Source: Crocinitomicaceae bacterium
Lineage (GTDB): Bacteria; Bacteroidota; Bacteroidia; Flavobacteriales_D; Crocinitomicaceae
Length of the DNA stretch: 38,684 bases
Direction: 5' to 3'
NCBI GenBank assembly: GCA_029252405.1
Contig: JAQXBM010000078.1
Span: forward strand, 1-38,684
Within the stretch, counting starts at the first letter, position 1. Every line of letters starts with the position of its first letter. This document shows positions 26,282 to 35,400 of this stretch, one piece after another. Position numbers and translations under genes: made by a program. A model generated the notes under the pieces. That model worked only from the letters and a program-made list of their open reading frames with translations. It was not told where the DNA came from and did not search any database.

Positions 26282-26788
26282 TTATTTCATCCAGTGAAGG
26301 TTTCTGGAATATAAAAAGATGAACAGGCCTGTGAAAATCACATTGACAATTGGCAGAATGACGTGGATGTTCTCAGGCGAGACATACAGCAGAACTCCTC
26401 CTATGGCCAGCAAAGAGTACACGATATACATGTGAAAACCGAGCTTTCTTCGACGCAGCATGAAAATCACACCAAATAGACCTAAAATATCTGTAACGAA
26501 CAGTACGCCTTTGGACAAGTAGAAATTGTCATTCGTTTCCTCTAGCATTCCCTCAAGCTTGTCGTAAAAAGAAATCATTCCATCCATTCCAACTCGCCGC
26601 ATTTCTGTTTTCGACTGTGCTGTAACCACGCGCTGTTCGATCAGCTCTTCTTCGCTCATTGGACCTCCGAACAATCCCGCTGTATTCAGTATAATTGACA
26701 ATCCGATTGAAATGAAACTCAAAATCGACAAAACCAATAATAAGGCGGGTCTTCTATCTTCTTCGTATTGTTCTAAAACCTCAGTCAT
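26282..26788 (-). CDS. Four-helix membrane protein of unknown function
   Basis: 168 aa, not recognised. Hydrophobic segments at about residues 15-36 (ALLLVLSILSFISIGLSIIL), 91-110 (GVLFVTDILGLFGVIFML), 117-135 (MYIVYSLLAIGGVLLYV) and 142-160 (ILPIVNVIFTGLFIFLY). The 50-residue loop between the first two is charged and would be on one side of the membrane. Similar short proteins with an N-terminal charged tail occur in Flavobacteriales. It sits 15 bases after hutH and 12 bases before the TPR/HTH gene, so it is probably in the same operon; it could be a partner of that sensor (inference). Confidence 0.6.
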   Translation of the reverse strand: MTEVLEQYEEDRRPALLLVLSILSFISIGLSIILNTAGLFGGPMSEEELIEQRVVTAQSKTEMRRVGMDGMISFYDKLEGMLEETNDNFYLSKGVLFVTDILGLFGVIFMLRRRKLGFHMYIVYSLLAIGGVLLYVSPENIHVILPIVNVIFTGLFIFLYSRNLHWMK

Positions 26789-26803
26789 ATCTTCTATTCT
26801 TGA

Positions 26804-28279
26804 TTAAAAATCATTCTTTACAAAATCCACGCTCGCAGCAATTAGCGGATGCAAATAAGTGTCTTCTTTTACGAACGGTACTTTTGTTCGGTAAGCAGTT
26901 CGAAGTGCTTCTAAATTTGGTGATGTTTTCTCTTTTCTGAAATCCATGGCTTGAGCAGCGTTCAACAACTCAATTCCTTGAACAGAGTAGCAGTTTTGAA
27001 TCACTCGGTACAATTTCGTAGCAGCATTTGCTCCCATACTCACATGATCTTCTTGTCCGTTACTTGAATCAATTGTATCGACTGACGCTGGCATACAAAG
27101 TTGTTTATTCTGACTGACAATTGAAGCGGCGGTGTACTGCGGAATCATGAATCCAGAATTTAACCCGGGTTCAGCAACAAGAAATGCAGGCAAACCTCTA
27201 GTCCCGCCAATTAATTTGTAAACGCGGCGTTCAGAAATACTCGCCATTTCAGCCAGTCCAATTGCCAAGAAATCCAATATTAAAGCCAAGGGTTGACCGT
27301 GGAAATTTCCAGCCGAAACAACATCATCTTCCTCAGGGAACACCGTTGGGTTATCCGTTACCGCGTTGATTTCTCTCTCTACCACAGTTGAGCAATGGTG
27401 AATCGTATCGAAGGAAGCTCCGTGAACTTGCGGAATACAGCGGAACGAATATGGATCTTGCACGTGTTCTTTTTCGCGCTGAATCATTTCGCTTCCTGCC
27501 AACATGCTGCGCATAAATTTGGCTACGGCTATCTGTCCAACTTGATTTCGAACGACATTCACATTGTCCTGGAATGGGTTCAAACGGCCATCGTAGGCAT
27601 CCAAAGAAAGCGCGCCAATGATATTGAACTGACTCGCCAATTTCTTTCCGTTGGCCACAGCGTAAGTCGCGTAAGCACTCATAAATTGCGTTCCATTCAA
27701 CAAAGCGAGTCCCTCTTTCGAGCGCAATTGAATTGGCTCAAGGTTGAACTTTTTCAAAAGCTCCACCCCTGAAACGCGTTCTCCATTGAAATCCACTTCG
27801 CCCTCACCAATTAGCGGCAAAGACATGTGTGCCAAAGGAGCTAAATCGCCTGACGCACCTAAACTCCCTTGCTGATAAACAACAGGTAAAATATTTTCGT
27901 TATAGAAGAAAACCAATCGGTTGATCGTTTCAAGTTGAACCCCAGAATGTCCATGAGCCAAGCCCAATACCTTTAGTAAGAGCATGCGTTTTACTATCTC
28001 CGCTGGCACCTCCTCTCCTGCTCCGCAAGCGTGAGAGATTACAAGGTTTCGTTGCAAAGTTCCAAGTTCATCAGCAGAAATTGCCGTATTGCATAAAGAG
28101 CCAAACCCTGTGTTAACACCGTAAATTAGTCGATCAGCGTTCTTGACTTTCTCATCTAGGAAGTCGCGACACTTTTGCACTGCTTCGATAGCAATTCCTC
28201 CTAATTCAATTTTCTTCCCGCTTGAGAAAAGAGCTTCAAATTCGCCAAGCGTCAACCATTTATTGTCAATTGTATGCAT
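26804..28279 (-). CDS. hutH: Histidine ammonia-lyase
   Basis: Deaminates L-histidine to trans-urocanate, the first step of the Hut pathway, in the cytoplasm. The 491-aa protein carries the MIO-forming Ala142-Ser143-Gly144 in GASGDLAPLAH, numbered as in the Pseudomonas enzyme. NLVISHACGAG has the SH of histidine-specific lyases, and GQEDHVSMG carries the HAL-type Glu, while tyrosine lyases have His-Leu and Gln-Asp patterns there. This argues against a tyrosine ammonia-lyase of flexirubin clusters. No hutU, hutI or hutG gene is near. It starts five bases after the hisS stop, so both should share a transcript. Confidence 0.92.
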   Translation of the reverse strand: MHTIDNKWLTLGEFEALFSSGKKIELGGIAIEAVQKCRDFLDEKVKNADRLIYGVNTGFGSLCNTAISADELGTLQRNLVISHACGAGEEVPAEIVKRMLLLKVLGLAHGHSGVQLETINRLVFFYNENILPVVYQQGSLGASGDLAPLAHMSLPLIGEGEVDFNGERVSGVELLKKFNLEPIQLRSKEGLALLNGTQFMSAYATYAVANGKKLASQFNIIGALSLDAYDGRLNPFQDNVNVVRNQVGQIAVAKFMRSMLAGSEMIQREKEHVQDPYSFRCIPQVHGASFDTIHHCSTVVEREINAVTDNPTVFPEEDDVVSAGNFHGQPLALILDFLAIGLAEMASISERRVYKLIGGTRGLPAFLVAEPGLNSGFMIPQYTAASIVSQNKQLCMPASVDTIDSSNGQEDHVSMGANAATKLYRVIQNCYSVQGIELLNAAQAMDFRKEKTSPNLEALRTAYRTKVPFVKEDTYLHPLIAASVDFVKNDF

Positions 28280-28284
28280 CTTCT

Positions 28285-29706
28285 CTATTTCAGTAATTGA
28301 ATCAATCCTTGAACATTCACTGATGTTTGATCACCAGAATCCATGTTCTTCACTTTAATGTAGCCTTCTTCGATCTCATTAGCTCCGAGCATCGCCACGT
28401 GTTTTACTCCGCGAGCATTCGCGTACTTCATTTGTTTCTGCATTTTTGCTGAAGTCGGATATACTTCAGAAGAAATTCCTTCCGCTCTCAATAATTTCAC
28501 TGCTTTCAAACAATGTCCTTGTTCCATTTCGCCAAAATTCACGAATAGAACGTCTAGTCTGTTATCCACCGTCGCAGGGAATAAATCCAATTCTTCGAGT
28601 ACATCATAAATTCGGTCAGCTCCAAATGAAATTCCCACTCCAGAAACGCCTTTCATTCCGAAAACGCCAGTGAGATCATCGTAGCGACCACCTCCACAAA
28701 TGCTTCCGATGTTCACTCCGTTCGCTTTCACTTCGAAAATGGCTCCTGTGTAGTAATTCAGTCCACGAGCGAGTGTCACGTCGAACTCAACGCTATCCAT
28801 ATTCATTCCGAGGTCTGCAGCTTGTTTCAAAACGTATTCCAATTCCTCGATTCCTTTGAGACCAATTTCACTTGATTTCAAATACGTCTTCATTTGATCC
28901 AAACGCTGTTCAGTAGATCCCGTTACCCCGAACAAAGGCATGATTTTCTTCAACGCTTCCTCTGAAATTCCTTTCGCAGTGAGTTCTTTGATAACTCCAT
29001 CAACACCAATCTTGTCTAGTTTATCAATCGCAACGGTAATAGCGATAATTTTTTCAGCTTCACCACATACCTCAGCGATTCCTGAAAGAATCTTTCTGTT
29101 GTTAATTTTAATGGTGAAATCTGGAATATTTAAGTTTGAGAGAACTTCATCGAAGAGTAACACGAAATCTACTTCGTAGAGCAAAGAATCGCTTCCTACG
29201 ACATCGACATCGCATTGATAGAATTCTTGATAACGTCCCTTTTGTGGTCGATCTGCTCTCCAAACTGGTTGAATTTGGTAACGCTTGAATGGGAAAGCCA
29301 ATTCGTTTTGGTGTTGAACTACGAAACGTGCAAATGGCACTGTCAGATCGTAGCGTAATGCTTTCGACGAAATATCGTTCGTTAATTTATTGAGTTCTTT
29401 TTTCTCATCAGAAGTCAACTGATCAAAGGACTTTTCAGTGTACGACTCAATGTTATCTGGAAGAGTGATGCCTTTCTTTTCGAAGAGGTAGTTTCCCGAT
29501 CTCAGAATCTTAAAAATTAAACGATCTCCTTCATCGCCATATTTTCCCATTAAGGTGGATGACAACTCGAATGAAGGTGTTTCAATTGGTGAGAATCCGT
29601 AGGTCTCGAAAGAGTTACGAATGGTATCAAAAATGTAGTTTCGTTTCGCTACTTCAGCTGGTAGAAAATCCCGGGTTCCTTTCGGAGTTGATGGTTTTTG
29701 CGCCAT
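28285..29706 (-). CDS. hisS: Histidyl-tRNA synthetase
   Basis: Class II synthetase that charges tRNA-His; 473 aa. Class II motifs are visible: KGTRDFLP at the N-terminus, motif 2 in [29 protein letters not shown], the His-A segment [14 protein letters not shown] and motif 3 in [29 protein letters not shown]. The C-terminal anticodon-binding domain follows ([28 protein letters not shown]). Start [10 protein letters not shown] is preceded by a -7 element 18 bases away. First gene of a probable four-gene operon with hutH. Confidence 0.95.
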   Translation of the reverse strand: MAQKPSTPKGTRDFLPAEVAKRNYIFDTIRNSFETYGFSPIETPSFELSSTLMGKYGDEGDRLIFKILRSGNYLFEKKGITLPDNIESYTEKSFDQLTSDEKKELNKLTNDISSKALRYDLTVPFARFVVQHQNELAFPFKRYQIQPVWRADRPQKGRYQEFYQCDVDVVGSDSLLYEVDFVLLFDEVLSNLNIPDFTIKINNRKILSGIAEVCGEAEKIIAITVAIDKLDKIGVDGVIKELTAKGISEEALKKIMPLFGVTGSTEQRLDQMKTYLKSSEIGLKGIEELEYVLKQAADLGMNMDSVEFDVTLARGLNYYTGAIFEVKANGVNIGSICGGGRYDDLTGVFGMKGVSGVGISFGADRIYDVLEELDLFPATVDNRLDVLFVNFGEMEQGHCLKAVKLLRAEGISSEVYPTSAKMQKQMKYANARGVKHVAMLGANEIEEGYIKVKNMDSGDQTSVNVQGLIQLLK

Positions 29707-29724
29707 TTAGAGTTCGTTTGGCTT

Positions 29725-29732
29725 CAAAGTTA
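29725..29732 (-). promoter_or_regulatory. -7 element of the hisS operon
   Basis: TAACTTTG on the minus strand, exact TAnnTTTG match, 18 bases before the hisS ATG. Confidence 0.5.
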
Positions 29733-29737
29733 ATAAA

Positions 29738-29769
29738 TTGGATTTGTTGGGATGTTGGATTGTTAGATT
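29738..29769. repeat. Short degenerate tandem repeat of TTGGATT
   Basis: TTGGATT, TTGGGAT, TTGGATT and TTAGATT begin at 29738, 29747, 29755 and 29763, a period of eight to nine bases in the gap upstream of hisS. Probably slippage-derived; no function evident. Confidence 0.5.
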
Positions 29770-29869
29770 TTCCGATTTAGTTTAGCACTTCGACCCAACC
29801 TTTTTTTGATTTTTTGTGTTCTAGTTCTAAAGTAAAAACCAATCTTTGCACGATCTTAATTTACACTCA

Positions 29870-31078
29870 ATGAAAAAGAAAATTTTATTTGCACTAGCGC
29901 TCACAGCATTTGGAGCTAATGCACAACAGAAACTAATCGGCTTAGCCACAAGAGAGTTTGATGAAACAACCGCCTTGGTTTACAATGACTCCATCGGTTA
30001 TACGTACAACACATGGCAAGGATCACTCACTTCAAATGAGCCTGAATTTAAGTTTAATGAACCTGTATTTGACTTCCTTTACAACCTACCAACGATCAAA
30101 TCTAACGAGGAAAATGTTTACGGAGGTATGCCTTTAGCATTCGATTACTCGCGACAAAATACGATCGTCAATGGAGAAATTACTGATTCGGAAGTTGTAC
30201 AAAGTGAACGTCAGGAATTTACATACGACGCTTCAGGTAATTTGACGAAAATTGAATATTACTTCTGGAACATCACTCAATTTGACGTTTTCGGTGAGTC
30301 TAATTTCGAATATGATGCGAACAACAACTTGTTAGTAGAAGCATATGTTTCGGACCCAATCTCGAATCCAAACACGGAATCTGTAGATTCGTCATTTTAC
30401 GATGCATCAAACAACTTGATCCGCTTCATTGCGCACGAATGGGATGGGGTTTCTTTGGTTCCAACATCAGAAAGCTTAATGACCTTTACAGGAAATGAAA
30501 TAGACAATTTACAACTGTTCGAAAATTCTGGTTCTCAGCTCGAATGGGTATACGATATCTACTACACATACACTGGAGGAATGCCAGATCATATTGATGC
30601 GTTCGCTGTTACCAGTGGTGTACCATCAACGACGACTGAAATTGAAATTTACTACACGTACAATGCTGATGATCAATTGTCGTTGTATGAAGGTTTTGTA
30701 GGCGGAGATTTACTTTTTCAGCAGGAGTACACGTACGATACCGAAGGTTTCGTAACGAAGATGGAAAATAGCGATTATGATTTCGCAACGTCCACGCTAT
30801 TCATTTCTGAAGTACAGGATTTCTATTACCAATCAACTGCTGATTTGAACGAATTATCGACAGTAGAGGCTATTGTTTATCCAAATCCATCGAATGATTT
30901 CATTACAATTGATTCGGATGAGCAAATTGACCAAGTGACAGTATTAGCTGCTGATGGTAAAGTAATGATCGAACAAAAAGGAAACACTGTTGACGTCTCT
31001 AACTTGACAACAGGAATTTACTTAGTAAACGTTATGACTGCTGAAGGGCGTTCTCAAACACGATTCGTGAAGAACTAG
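29870..31078 (+). CDS. T9SS type A cargo with YD-like repeat motifs
   Basis: A 402-aa secreted protein with signal peptide ending TAFGANAQ. The mature part holds motifs of the Rhs/YD kind: FTYDASGNLTKIEYYFW, FEYDANNNLLVEAYV, FYDASNNLIRFIAHEW, YTYNADDQLSLYEG and YTYDTEGFVTKMEN, spaced about 35-60 residues, suggesting a beta-solenoid strand repeat. The C-terminal about 75 aa are a type A CTD (VYPNPSNDFITIDS ... LTTGIYLVNVM ... RFVKN). The ATG at 29870 gives the signal peptide directly; a TTG-initiated extension to 29846 would lie over a -7-like AATCTTTG (29841-29848). Function unknown; surface exposure is expected. Confidence 0.85.
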   Translation: MKKKILFALALTAFGANAQQKLIGLATREFDETTALVYNDSIGYTYNTWQGSLTSNEPEFKFNEPVFDFLYNLPTIKSNEENVYGGMPLAFDYSRQNTIVNGEITDSEVVQSERQEFTYDASGNLTKIEYYFWNITQFDVFGESNFEYDANNNLLVEAYVSDPISNPNTESVDSSFYDASNNLIRFIAHEWDGVSLVPTSESLMTFTGNEIDNLQLFENSGSQLEWVYDIYYTYTGGMPDHIDAFAVTSGVPSTTTEIEIYYTYNADDQLSLYEGFVGGDLLFQQEYTYDTEGFVTKMENSDYDFATSTLFISEVQDFYYQSTADLNELSTVEAIVYPNPSNDFITIDSDEQIDQVTVLAADGKVMIEQKGNTVDVSNLTTGIYLVNVMTAEGRSQTRFVKN

Positions 31079-31095
31079 TCGTTCAAATTTTGAAA

Positions 31096-31136
31096 AAAAA
31101 ATCATCTAGGCTTTCTCAGAAGGTCTGGATTTTTTT
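31096..31136 (+). terminator. Terminator after the YD-repeat cargo gene
   Basis: AAAAAATC (31096-31103) pairs with GATTTTTT (31128-31135), with a further weak AGGC/GTCT stem inside, followed by T's. AT-rich, so probably moderate strength. Confidence 0.55.
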
Positions 31137-31220
31137 ATTCAATTGATTTCGCTTTGCTCTGCCTTTGTTAGGGCCTTGAGAACTTCTTACCTCAATGCTC
31201 AGCATTCAGAGATGAAATTG

Positions 31221-32264
31221 TTAAAGCGATTTCTTACCCAACCATCTCAACACATTTCCATGCCAGATATCATCGGATTCTTTCTGCGTGAGGATATCTA
31301 CCTCAACAGCAAAATCAATAACACGACCGGGATATGAATTTTTCACTCCCTCCATCTCTCCAAGTGGGTATGGATCATCTAATCCCGCTACAATTTGCTC
31401 GGATCCAACGCGTGTTTTGAGTAGCTGAAGTGTGTAAGAATCGTGCACCAAGGTATCGAAGAATAAATTGGGATGACCAAGAGACTGTCGCGGATCTTGA
31501 CTTCCCTCAAATAAATCAGGACGGCCATCAAAACCTTGTAAGCGGCGACCATAGTTCGCTTGACCGAGCATGCACCCATGTGCAAAGCACGTTCGAACAT
31601 CAGGGAATCTGTTTGGGAAATCGCGTAAGGTGAACATGTGCAGTGTATCTGCGGTTTGAGCCATCATCCAAACTAAATGGAAACGCCAATATTCATCTTT
31701 CAGCTTCACCATTTTCTGCCCATCGTACGGATGAATTTCCACTGCCAATTTGTAATGGTTCGCGAGTTCGAAAATTGGAACTACGCTTTCATCAGCCACG
31801 GAGCACCACTCCTCGTCTTCATTCAAAAAGTGAGAAGGCAAACAAAGTAAATTCATCTTGTGCTCATTGACGCAGCGCTCAATTTCTTTCAGAGCATCAT
31901 CAATGTATAAAGGCTGAACCACGAAACCACAGGTGAATTTATCAGGACGGCGCAATTGCACGCTCGCGTTGAAATCATTTTGCCAGCGAATAGCATCGTA
32001 AGCATCTTGTCGCTCCCAACCATTGCAATAAACTTGGGACAAGTTGAGCATTACAGCGTGATCGATGTTGTAACGATCCATCCAAATCAACTTTTCATCA
32101 AAGAAAAAGCTCGCATCAGTAATTGGTCGTGACCAGTTCTCTCCCTGTCGCATGAACTTCCTGTCTTCATCAATCCAGAACAATTTCTTGTCTTTCATGA
32201 ATTTCGGAATCTCATTCGGATCAGGTAAAATGTGTCCGTGCCCGTTGATTTTTATCTTCCCCAT
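31221..32264 (-). CDS. 2-amino-3-carboxymuconate-6-semialdehyde decarboxylase (ACMSD) family amidohydrolase
   Basis: Zn-dependent decarboxylase of the amidohydrolase superfamily, 347 aa. ACMSD acts in the kynurenine route of tryptophan breakdown, diverting the semialdehyde away from quinolinate. The metal and catalytic residues can be aligned with the Pseudomonas enzyme: His9-x-His11, Arg46 in WSRP, His in VEIHPYDG, His in CFAHGCM, and Asp in GLDDPYPLGE, the Pseudomonas counterpart being GSDYPFPLGE. No kynurenine-pathway gene lies nearby, so the substrate is inferred from homology. It is a single gene with its own promoter. Confidence 0.8.
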   Translation of the reverse strand: MGKIKINGHGHILPDPNEIPKFMKDKKLFWIDEDRKFMRQGENWSRPITDASFFFDEKLIWMDRYNIDHAVMLNLSQVYCNGWERQDAYDAIRWQNDFNASVQLRRPDKFTCGFVVQPLYIDDALKEIERCVNEHKMNLLCLPSHFLNEDEEWCSVADESVVPIFELANHYKLAVEIHPYDGQKMVKLKDEYWRFHLVWMMAQTADTLHMFTLRDFPNRFPDVRTCFAHGCMLGQANYGRRLQGFDGRPDLFEGSQDPRQSLGHPNLFFDTLVHDSYTLQLLKTRVGSEQIVAGLDDPYPLGEMEGVKNSYPGRVIDFAVEVDILTQKESDDIWHGNVLRWLGKKSL

Positions 32265-32300
32265 TTATTGAAGGTGTTTATTGGTATCGATGGTGTTTTT

Positions 32301-32308
32301 CAAAAATA
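32301..32308 (-). promoter_or_regulatory. -7 element of the ACMSD-like gene
   Basis: TATTTTTG on the minus strand, exact match, 36 bases before the ATG at 32264. Confidence 0.4.
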
Positions 32309-32357
32309 GAGAAATCGTTGACACAATAATGGAACTCGAGTTACATTCTCATAAAAA

Positions 32358-32407
32358 ATCCCTGTCTAGACGATTCCTGATAGATATCGGGATGTCCAAA
32401 CAGGGAT
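32358..32407 (-). terminator. Long hairpin terminator of the giant adhesin gene, containing a palindromic element
   Basis: ATCCCTGT (32358-32365) pairs with ACAGGGAT (32400-32407). Read on the minus strand it is followed by a T run (32358-32353), so it ends the gene that stops at 32429. The inner 32373-32397 is itself a palindrome with core TGATAGATATCGGGA, similar to a copy at the other end of that gene. Confidence 0.7.
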
Positions 32408-32428
32408 ACTGTTTTAGTTTGATCTATT

Positions 32429-35400
32429 TTAGTTCTTTACAACGCGAACCACTTTCTGTCCGATCGAATTAATGATGTATAGGAAATAAATTCCAGATTC
32501 AGCTTCAGTTAAATTAACCTGTGCTGCGTCCATTCCATCTCCGCGCTGAACTATTCGTCCGCGAGCGTCGTGAACTTCAAACGTGAATTCTCCTTCCAAT
32601 TGAACCGTGAATTCTCCGCTCGTTGGATTTGGGAATACTTCAACGTTCGCCAATTCATTTTCTCCGATTGAAGAACAATCTTCAACAACAATAGTTTGAA
32701 TTGATACTGCTGTACAGCCATTTCCATCAGTAAATGAGTACTCAATGTCGAATTGACCTTCACCGGAAGCACTCGGATCGAATGTCGCACCTGCTACTCC
32801 TGTACCTGTGAATGTTCCTCCTGAAGGCACTCCTGATAAGAAAATGCCGCCCGCTTGGGTACACGTCGTATCTTGAGTTAACCCGAAGCTTACAATTGGC
32901 AAGGAGTTAGCGATAATCTCTACTTGATCTGAACCAGTACAACCGTTCCCATCAATTCCCGTTACTTCATACGTTACCGTACCCGCCGATAAAGTGAAAG
33001 GAACTCCGTCAACAACACCATTGTCCCACGTGTAAGTCGAAGCACCTGATCCGCTCAACGTCAACTCGTCGCCTTCACAAAGTGACTGATCTGCACCTGC
33101 ATCAACAGCTGGTGGTGTATTCACTAAAATTGACACTGGATTCGATGTTGATGAACATCCGTTCGGGTTCGTGTATGTTAAATCGTATACTCCAGAAGTG
33201 TTCACCACGATAGTCGTTGTTGTATCAGAAGTACTCCACAATAATCCGTCTGTGTAGGTTGTAGACAAGATAACTGAATCGCCATCACAAATTGAAGATG
33301 GACCACTCATACCAATAACTGGCGCCACAGGATTTTGATTCATCACAACTGATATAGAAGCTGCAACCGATGAACAACCGTTCGCATCAGTAAATGTAAC
33401 TTCGTAGACTCCTGTAGCGGAAGTCGTAATGTCTTGTGCTGTTTCCATTGTATTCCATGCGTTACCTGAAGCGTAAGAAGAACTCAACACTACCGATTGA
33501 CCTGGGCACAGATTCGTTGGGCCGTTAGTCGAAATCGATGGAGTTGTTGGAATTGGATTCACCACAACATCGAATGGTACTGAAGTTGCTGAACAACCGT
33601 TTTCAGTTACCGTTACTCCGTAAGAACCTGAAGTGGTAACTGTGATCGCTGAAGTAGTTGCATTGGTAGACCACACATTTCCATTTGAGACTGAAGATGT
33701 CAATTGAACAGATCCACCATCACAGAATGTCGTTAATCCATTAGCAGATATTAGTGGAGTCGCAGGTGGTGTTGGATCACTCAAAGAAGCTCCTTGCTGT
33801 ATTGATGAACAGCCATTTGCATCTGTGTAAGTGAAGTTATAGAATCCAGCTGTAAAACCAGTTCCTGAGTACGGTAAAGAAACTCCCGTAAAGGTGCCTG
33901 TCGAAGCTCCTGTCCATGAGAGATCTCCTGTTCCTGAACCAGTAATCTCAACCACACCTGTTGCTGTCGCACAGGTAGTAGGATCTGAAACAGTTCCCAA
34001 ACCAATGGTTGGATTCGGATTCACAACAATCGAAACTGGAGCTGAAGTCGCTAAACATCCATTTCCATCTGTGTAGGTAACAGAATATGTTCCTGACGTA
34101 TTCACCGTAATTGCATCTGTTGATGCCGTCGTAGACCAAGAGTTCCCTCCAACCTCAGAAGAAGTTAAAGTAACAGAGTTGCCGTCACAGAATATTGCCG
34201 ATCCGCTGTTTGAAATTGTTGGCGCTGCAGGCAGTGAGTTAATCGTCACTGTTTGCGTTGATGTTTCAGTTCCGCCGTTGATATCCAAGGTTATTGTTTT
34301 CGTTCCACCTGAAGTATAGGTCACAACGTGAGGACCAGCCCCAGTTGCTGTTGCAGGTGTTGCTCCAGCTCCGAAGTTCCAAGCCCAATCTGTGGCTCCT
34401 TGCGAAGCATCAGAGAATGTAACTGTTTCCGTAGCACAGAAGTTTGTTCCGCTCCATGTGAAATCCGAATAATCGGGAAGTGTCACACAGAAGTTATGAA
34501 TTGCCTGACTGCCGAAGTTAGCTGGTCCCATTTGAACTAAAGTATCGTTCATATCTGAAATCACGTAGTAATCTCCATCTTGACCACAGGAAGCATACGA
34601 CGAACCTGAAAGACCGTCTCCATATGAATCATTGATAATGAAATCGTAGCAGCCTGCTGACAGACACACTGAATCCAAATTCATTTGAAGTGCGTTACCA
34701 TCACTGTAAGGTCCTCCTGAAAATACTGGAACTCCAGATGTATTGACAATTTCCCATGTACATTCTGATCCCCAGCAATCTTCGATCACTTGCGTGTAGA
34801 TTTCAATCCCGTTGTCGATACCATTGTAATTAACCAATACAGAATCATTCTCTAAATTGACATCAGCAATTCCATTTGGCATTGACGTCCAAGCTTTGAA
34901 GTCGTTTTGTCCACCTGCTGTAACAGTCGGCAGTGTAATATTCACTGAAGTCCAAGAAGCTAAATTCCCAGTCCAGTTAAATGTCGAAACCGTTCCATTT
35001 CCAACTTGGTAGTTGATATCTACTTGAGTCAATGGGCTCGATCCGTAATTTCTCAGTCTTACTTCTGGATCGAATGTATCTCCACAAAATGATCCTGTTG
35101 GATGAGAAATTTCCGCTATACCTGCGTCATCAGCAAGAACAGCTATTGAGTAGGAACCTGACTCCCAAACTCCTCGACCATAACTTCCTGCGCGAATCAT
35201 ACCGCTCGCTTCGTTGAGTTCAAGATCATTCACAATGACATTCGGAAGGTTCACCATAAAAGGAATGTAATCTCCCAGTGCATCATCTCTATAGTATACC
35301 CCGATATCCATTCCGACGTAAAGTGCATTTGAAACAGCAGAAGATGATTCGAACTTCACCACGTTACATGGCAAGTTTGGCAATGTTCCAGAGACATTTG

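Noticed and set aside
26804-28279. Tyrosine ammonia-lyase of a flexirubin pathway
   Set aside because: SH in NLVISHACG and QEDHVSM are histidine-lyase patterns, and no aryl polyene genes are nearby.
31194-31206. AATGCT-C-AGCATT palindrome after the ACMSD gene as terminator
   Set aside because: The one-base centre leaves a poor RNA loop and no T run follows on the minus strand.
32429-34250. CRISPR-like or DNA tandem repeat
   Set aside because: The periodicity is at protein level (about 72-aa Ig-like units) and the DNA of the units has diverged.
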